Positions 60,723-64,000 of a DNA stretch of 64,000 bases are shown piece by piece (within the stretch, counting starts at the first letter, position 1; the number at the start of each line of letters is the position of its first letter). Below the pieces are notes generated by a model that had not been told where the DNA came from, ran no database searches, and saw nothing but the letters and a program-made list of their open reading frames with translations. The stretch is from Streptomyces taklimakanensis (GTDB lineage Bacteria > Actinomycetota > Actinomycetes > Streptomycetales > Streptomycetaceae), in the NCBI RefSeq assembly GCF_009709575.1, contig NZ_WIXO01000001.1, positions 3,474,001 through 3,538,000 of the forward strand, read 5' to 3'. The translations under genes were made by a program, and so were the position numbers.

Positions 60723-61442
60723 GTGAAGCGCAGCAAGGCTCTCCGCACCGCGGACGCCAAGTTCGACCGGACGCGGCTCTACGCCCCGCTGGAGGCCGTC
60801 CGTCTCGCCAAGGAGACCTCCCCGACCAAGTTCGACGCGACCGTCGAGGTCGCCATGCGCCTGGGTGTCGACCCGCGCAAGGCCGACCAGATGGTGCGCG
60901 GCACCGTGAACCTCCCGCACGGCACCGGTAAGACCGCCCGGGTCCTGGTCTTCGCGACCGGTGACCGTGCCGCGGCCGCGGAAGCCGCCGGCGCCGACAT
61001 CGTCGGCTCCGACGAACTGATCGACGAGGTCTCCAAGGGCCGTCTGGACTTCGACGCCGTCGTCGCCACCCCGGACCTGATGGGCAAGGTCGGCCGCCTC
61101 GGTCGCGTGCTCGGTCCCCGTGGTCTGATGCCGAACCCGAAGACCGGCACCGTCACCCCGGACGTGGCCAAGGCCGTGTCCGACATCAAGGGCGGCAAGA
61201 TCGAGTTCCGCGTCGACAAGCACGCCAACCTCCACTTCATCATCGGCAAGGTCTCGTTCGACGAGAAGCAGCTCGTGGAGAACTACGCCGCGGCGCTGGA
61301 GGAGGTCCTGCGGCTGAAGCCGTCCGCCGCCAAGGGCCGGTACATCAAGAAGGCCGTCATCACCACCACGATGGGCCCCGGCATCCAGATCGACCCCAAC
61401 CGCACCCGCAACCTCCTCGCCGAGGAGGAGGTCGCCGCCTGA
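60723..61442 (+). CDS. rplA: 50S ribosomal protein L1
   Basis: The protein has 239 residues and the L1 core [21 protein letters not shown]1 forms the mobile stalk at the tRNA exit site and often represses its own mRNA. The GTG start has a weak site, GGAGCAGAA. The leader is G/C-rich with short inverted repeats, but I could not define an L1 site. Confidence 0.98.
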   Translation: MKRSKALRTADAKFDRTRLYAPLEAVRLAKETSPTKFDATVEVAMRLGVDPRKADQMVRGTVNLPHGTGKTARVLVFATGDRAAAAEAAGADIVGSDELIDEVSKGRLDFDAVVATPDLMGKVGRLGRVLGPRGLMPNPKTGTVTPDVAKAVSDIKGGKIEFRVDKHANLHFIIGKVSFDEKQLVENYAAALEEVLRLKPSAAKGRYIKKAVITTTMGPGIQIDPNRTRNLLAEEEVAA

Positions 61443-61488
61443 TCCGGCGCGAGGCCGAGGGCACGGGGCGTGGACGCCGCGAGTCCGG

Positions 61489-61529
61489 GGGCCGTGCCCC
61501 GCTTCCGGTTCGGAAGCGGGGCACGGCCC
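61489..61529 (+). terminator. Terminator after rplA
   Basis: A 19-bp perfect stem with a 3-nt loop lies 46 bp after rplA. Confidence 0.88.
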
Positions 61530-61598
61530 TTCGCCGTGTTCGGGGCCGATAGGGTGGGCCGAACCGAACATCGGATCGGACGGATGCATGGGGGGATC

Positions 61599-62558
61599 AT
61601 GCGATTGACGAACAGGCTCACGCTCGGAGCCGCCGCGCTGGCGGCGACGGTGGCGCTCACGGGCTGCTCCGGCGGCGGGGGAGAGACGAGGTCGGAGCGG
61701 GACCAGGGAGAGCCGCGCTCCATCGTCCAGGCTCTCCAGGCGGCGGTGAAGAAGACGGGCGAGGTCCGGACGGCCAGGGTCGAGGCGACCATGTCGATGC
61801 CCGGCGCGCTCGGCGGTGAGACGCGGATGTCCGGCGTGATGGGGTGGGACCCGGCCGTGCTGGACATGACGATGGAGGGCGCCGGGTTCCCGGGGCAGGG
61901 AAGCTCCGAGGGCATGCGCGTCCTCTGGGTCGACGACGTGCTGTACATGAACGTCGGCGAGGGCGTCGGGGAGGGCGCCGGCGAGGTGTTCGGCGGCAAG
62001 ACCTGGATGAAGATGGACCTCCAGGCGATGGCGGACGCCTCCGGTGACGATCAGCTGGCCCGGTCGATGACGAGCAGCCTGGAGAACATGAACCAGGACC
62101 CGTCCCGGCAGATGGGCCTCCTGCTGGACTCGCCCAACATCCAACGGGTCGGCGAGGAGAAGATCGAGGGCGTCGCCACCGAGCACTACAAGGGCACGCT
62201 CACCATGGCGGAGGCCCTGGAGGCCGAGTCCTCGGAGAACCTCACGAAGCAGGAGCGCGAGGAACTGCTGGGCGGGATGGAGGAAGCCGGGATCAAGGGC
62301 TTCGACATCGAGGTCTGGGTCGACGACCGGGACTTCCCGGTGAAGACGAACATGACGATGGACAGCCCCCAGGGCGAGGTCGTCGTGTCGCAGACCTACA
62401 GCGACTTCGGCACCCCGGTCTCGGTGAAGGCGCCGCCCGCGGACGAGACGGCCGACTTCATGGAGGTGATCCGGGAGCTCGGCGAGTTGGCCGGGGAGGA
62501 GGGGGTCGACGGCGCCCTCCTCGACGAGTCCGCCCAGGAGGGGACCGCCGGTCTCTGA
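61599..62558 (+). CDS. LppX/LprAFG-like lipoprotein
   Basis: The protein has 319 residues. The ATG at 61599 follows GGGGGAT; an in-frame ATG at 61584 is an alternative. The signal peptide ends in the lipobox ALTGC, Cys near residue 23. The mature part resembles the LolA/LppX fold, which carries lipids in the cell envelope. It is an insertion between ribosomal protein genes and has its own terminators on both sides. Met is unusually frequent for this genome. Confidence 0.8.
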   Translation: MRLTNRLTLGAAALAATVALTGCSGGGGETRSERDQGEPRSIVQALQAAVKKTGEVRTARVEATMSMPGALGGETRMSGVMGWDPAVLDMTMEGAGFPGQGSSEGMRVLWVDDVLYMNVGEGVGEGAGEVFGGKTWMKMDLQAMADASGDDQLARSMTSSLENMNQDPSRQMGLLLDSPNIQRVGEEKIEGVATEHYKGTLTMAEALEAESSENLTKQEREELLGGMEEAGIKGFDIEVWVDDRDFPVKTNMTMDSPQGEVVVSQTYSDFGTPVSVKAPPADETADFMEVIRELGELAGEEGVDGALLDESAQEGTAGL

Positions 62559-62594
62559 CGGACCGATTTGCCTGCCGCGACGGCGTTCGCGTAC

Positions 62595-62800
62595 TCTTCC
62601 ACGGAAGCCAAAGACCGCTGGTCGTTGCCGTGCCTCACCGGTTCTCCCGCAGAATCCGGAAGCGCGGCGGCCGAAGGATCCGCTTGGAGCGGGCGACCTG
62701 CGCAGGTGACGTGGAGGACTCCCGGACGCGTGTCCGGTCGAGTCACGCCCCGTGCGCTTGCGCCGGGGCGTTTCGTTTTGCGCAAGTCCCCTTCCTCGTG
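62595..62800 (+). ncRNA. Ribosomal protein L10 leader
   Basis: The untranslated region before rplJ has the shape of an L10 leader: AGACCGCTGGTCG near 62612, a series of short stems, then a terminator-like hairpin. The L10-L12 complex binds such leaders to repress its own operon. Limits are approximate, and the identification is by resemblance, not by covariance search. Confidence 0.65.
62746..62779 (+). terminator. Attenuator-like hairpin upstream of rplJ
   Basis: A CGCCCCG/CGGGGCG stem (62746-62752/62764-62770) is followed by TTTCGTTTT, a rare T-run in this GC-rich window. It lies about 115 bp before rplJ, so read-through would set expression of rplJL. Confidence 0.6.
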
Positions 62801-62884
62801 CGCCCGACGTGGGCGGTCCGGCGTCATGACCTGCCGAACGGCACGGTCGAGGATCGCATCACCCGGAAAGGAGGGCCGAGGCTC

Positions 62885-63436
62885 ATGGCGAGTCCCGACA
62901 AGGTCGAAGCTGTCGCGGAGATCAAGGAGAAGTTCGAGAACTCCAACGCCGCCGTTGTGACCGCGTACACCGGTCTCAGCGTCGCACAGCTCAAGGACCT
63001 GCGCCGTTCTCTCGGTGAGAACGCTCAGTACCGTGTGGCGAAGAACACGCTGACCAAGATCGCGGCCAACGAGGCCGGGGTCACCGAGCTCGACGACTTC
63101 TTCGTCGGCTCCACCGCCGTCGCCTTCGTGACCGGTGACCCGGTCGAGGCGGCGAAGAGCCTGCGTGACTTCGCCAAGGACAACCCCCAGCTCGTCATCA
63201 AGGGCGGTGTCCTCGAGGGCAAGGCGCTCAACGCCGACGAGATCAAGAAGCTCGCGGACCTCGAGTCCCGCGAGGTGCTGCTCGCCAAGCTGGCCGGTGG
63301 CATGAAGGCGTCCATGGCGAAGGCCGCGGCGACCTTCCAGGCCCCGCTGTCGAAGTTCGTCCGCACCGCGGACGCCCTTCGCGCCAAGCAGGAGCAGGGC
63401 GGTGCCGGTACGCCGGCTCCCGCCGAGGCCGAGTAA
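62885..63436 (+). CDS. rplJ: 50S ribosomal protein L10
   Basis: The protein has 183 residues. [23 protein letters not shown] and [12 protein letters not shown] are the L10 core; the C-terminal helix binds L7/L12 dimers. The ATG at 62885 follows AAAGGAGG; an upstream in-frame extension to 62630 belongs to the leader. It lies 93 bp before rplL. Confidence 0.97.
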   Translation: MASPDKVEAVAEIKEKFENSNAAVVTAYTGLSVAQLKDLRRSLGENAQYRVAKNTLTKIAANEAGVTELDDFFVGSTAVAFVTGDPVEAAKSLRDFAKDNPQLVIKGGVLEGKALNADEIKKLADLESREVLLAKLAGGMKASMAKAAATFQAPLSKFVRTADALRAKQEQGGAGTPAPAEAE

Positions 63437-63529
63437 CCCGCTCCAGGCGCACTCGGTCGCAGCGGGCCCCTGTACGCCCGCCGACATGAATCCCCCGGCA
63501 CCAGCCGACTTAGTGGAAGGACCGCCATC

Positions 63530-63925
63530 ATGGCGAAGCTCAGCCAGGACGAGCTGCTCGAGCAGTTCAGCGAGATGACCCTCATCGAGCTCTCCGAGTT
63601 CGTGAAGGCCTTCGAGGAGAAGTTCGACGTCGAGGCCGCCGCCCCGGTCGCCGTCGCCGGCCCCGCCGCCGGTGGTGCCGCCGCCGGTGGTGCCGCCGAG
63701 GCCGAGCCGGAGAAGGACGAGTTCGACGTCGTCCTCACCGGTGCCGGTGACAAGAAGATCCAGGTCATCAAGGTCGTGCGCGAGCTGACCTCCCTGGGCC
63801 TGAAGGAGGCCAAGGACCTGGTCGACGGCACCCCGAAGCCGGTCCTGGAGAAGGTCAACAAGGAGGCCGCGGACAAGGCCAAGGAGGCCCTCGAGGGCGC
63901 CGGCGCCTCCGTCGAGGTCAAGTGA
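63530..63925 (+). CDS. rplL: 50S ribosomal protein L7/L12
   Basis: The protein has 131 residues. The N-terminal dimerisation domain ([20 protein letters not shown]), an Ala/Gly hinge, and the C-terminal factor-binding domain ([20 protein letters not shown]) are complete. L12 dimers on the stalk recruit elongation factors. The ATG follows GGAAGGA. Confidence 0.98.
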   Translation: MAKLSQDELLEQFSEMTLIELSEFVKAFEEKFDVEAAAPVAVAGPAAGGAAAGGAAEAEPEKDEFDVVLTGAGDKKIQVIKVVRELTSLGLKEAKDLVDGTPKPVLEKVNKEAADKAKEALEGAGASVEVK

Positions 63926-63929
63926 CCCG

Positions 63930-63948
63930 AGTGACTTCGGTCACTTTT
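63930..63948 (+). terminator. Hairpin after rplL
   Basis: A 6-bp stem AGTGAC/GTCACT with a TTCG tetraloop and a short T-run begins 5 bp after rplL. Another hairpin (63980-63999) closes the window. rpoB normally follows, so these may give partial termination. Confidence 0.65.
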
Positions 63949-64000
63949 GGAGTCCGCTGACTCCTCTCCCATCGAAGGCGATCACCCATGCGGGTGGTCG

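Overview
The window is a high-GC chromosomal segment from a Streptomyces or very close relative. GTG starts are frequent, genes are coupled by 1-4 bp overlaps, and Leu, Lys and Glu are nearly always CTG, AAG and GAG. The gene order runs menG, menJ, NlpC/P60, nuoA-N, korAB, a partial nuo cluster, htpX, tRNA-Tyr, rpmG, murB, tRNA-Trp, secE-nusG, rplKA, rplJL. This is the order expected for the conserved core of a Streptomyces chromosome. No insertion sequence, prophage or CRISPR array was seen.

Layout. Positions 1-1887 hold the end of menG and a menaquinone reductase-like flavoprotein. A 72-bp perfect palindrome separates them from a convergent secreted NlpC/P60 peptidase. A regulatory region of about 720 bp (2906-3628), with Crp-like sites and a Rex-type operator, precedes the complete 14-gene complex I operon nuoABCDEFGHIJKLMN (3629-19862). 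Positions 19961-29394 hold a lipoprotein, fumarylacetoacetase, a polyprenyl diphosphate synthase, a LolA-like protein with an ABC exporter, a secreted M28 aminopeptidase with a P-domain, and a RarD transporter. Positions 29632-36512 hold korAB and a three-gene signalling module (response regulator and two sensor kinases). Divergent from it is a second, incomplete complex I operon (36691-46681) with subunits A, B, C, H, I, J, K, L, M and N but no D, E, F or G. Positions 46835-52752 hold htpX, a YccF protein, a membrane-anchored Mrr-type nuclease, a lipoprotein, yajQ, tRNA-Tyr, an SDR protein and an amidohydrolase-like protein. The rest is translation, envelope and fatty-acid core: tRNA-Thr, tRNA-Met, rpmG, two MaoC dehydratases, murB, add, an aminotransferase, tRNA-Trp, secE, nusG, rplK, rplA, a lipoprotein, rplJ and rplL.

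How the genes fit together. Much of the first two thirds concerns menaquinone respiration: quinone methylation and side-chain reduction, prenyl chain synthesis, NADH:menaquinone oxidoreductase, and a ferredoxin-reducing 2-oxoacid oxidoreductase beside a complex I remnant that lacks the NADH module. The most unusual sequence features are two. One is a 653-bp identical tract shared by the two adjacent kinase genes, with codon use unlike its flanks. The other is the partial complex I cluster itself, whose NuoH has altered acidic residues and whose NuoC carries a long repetitive disordered tail.
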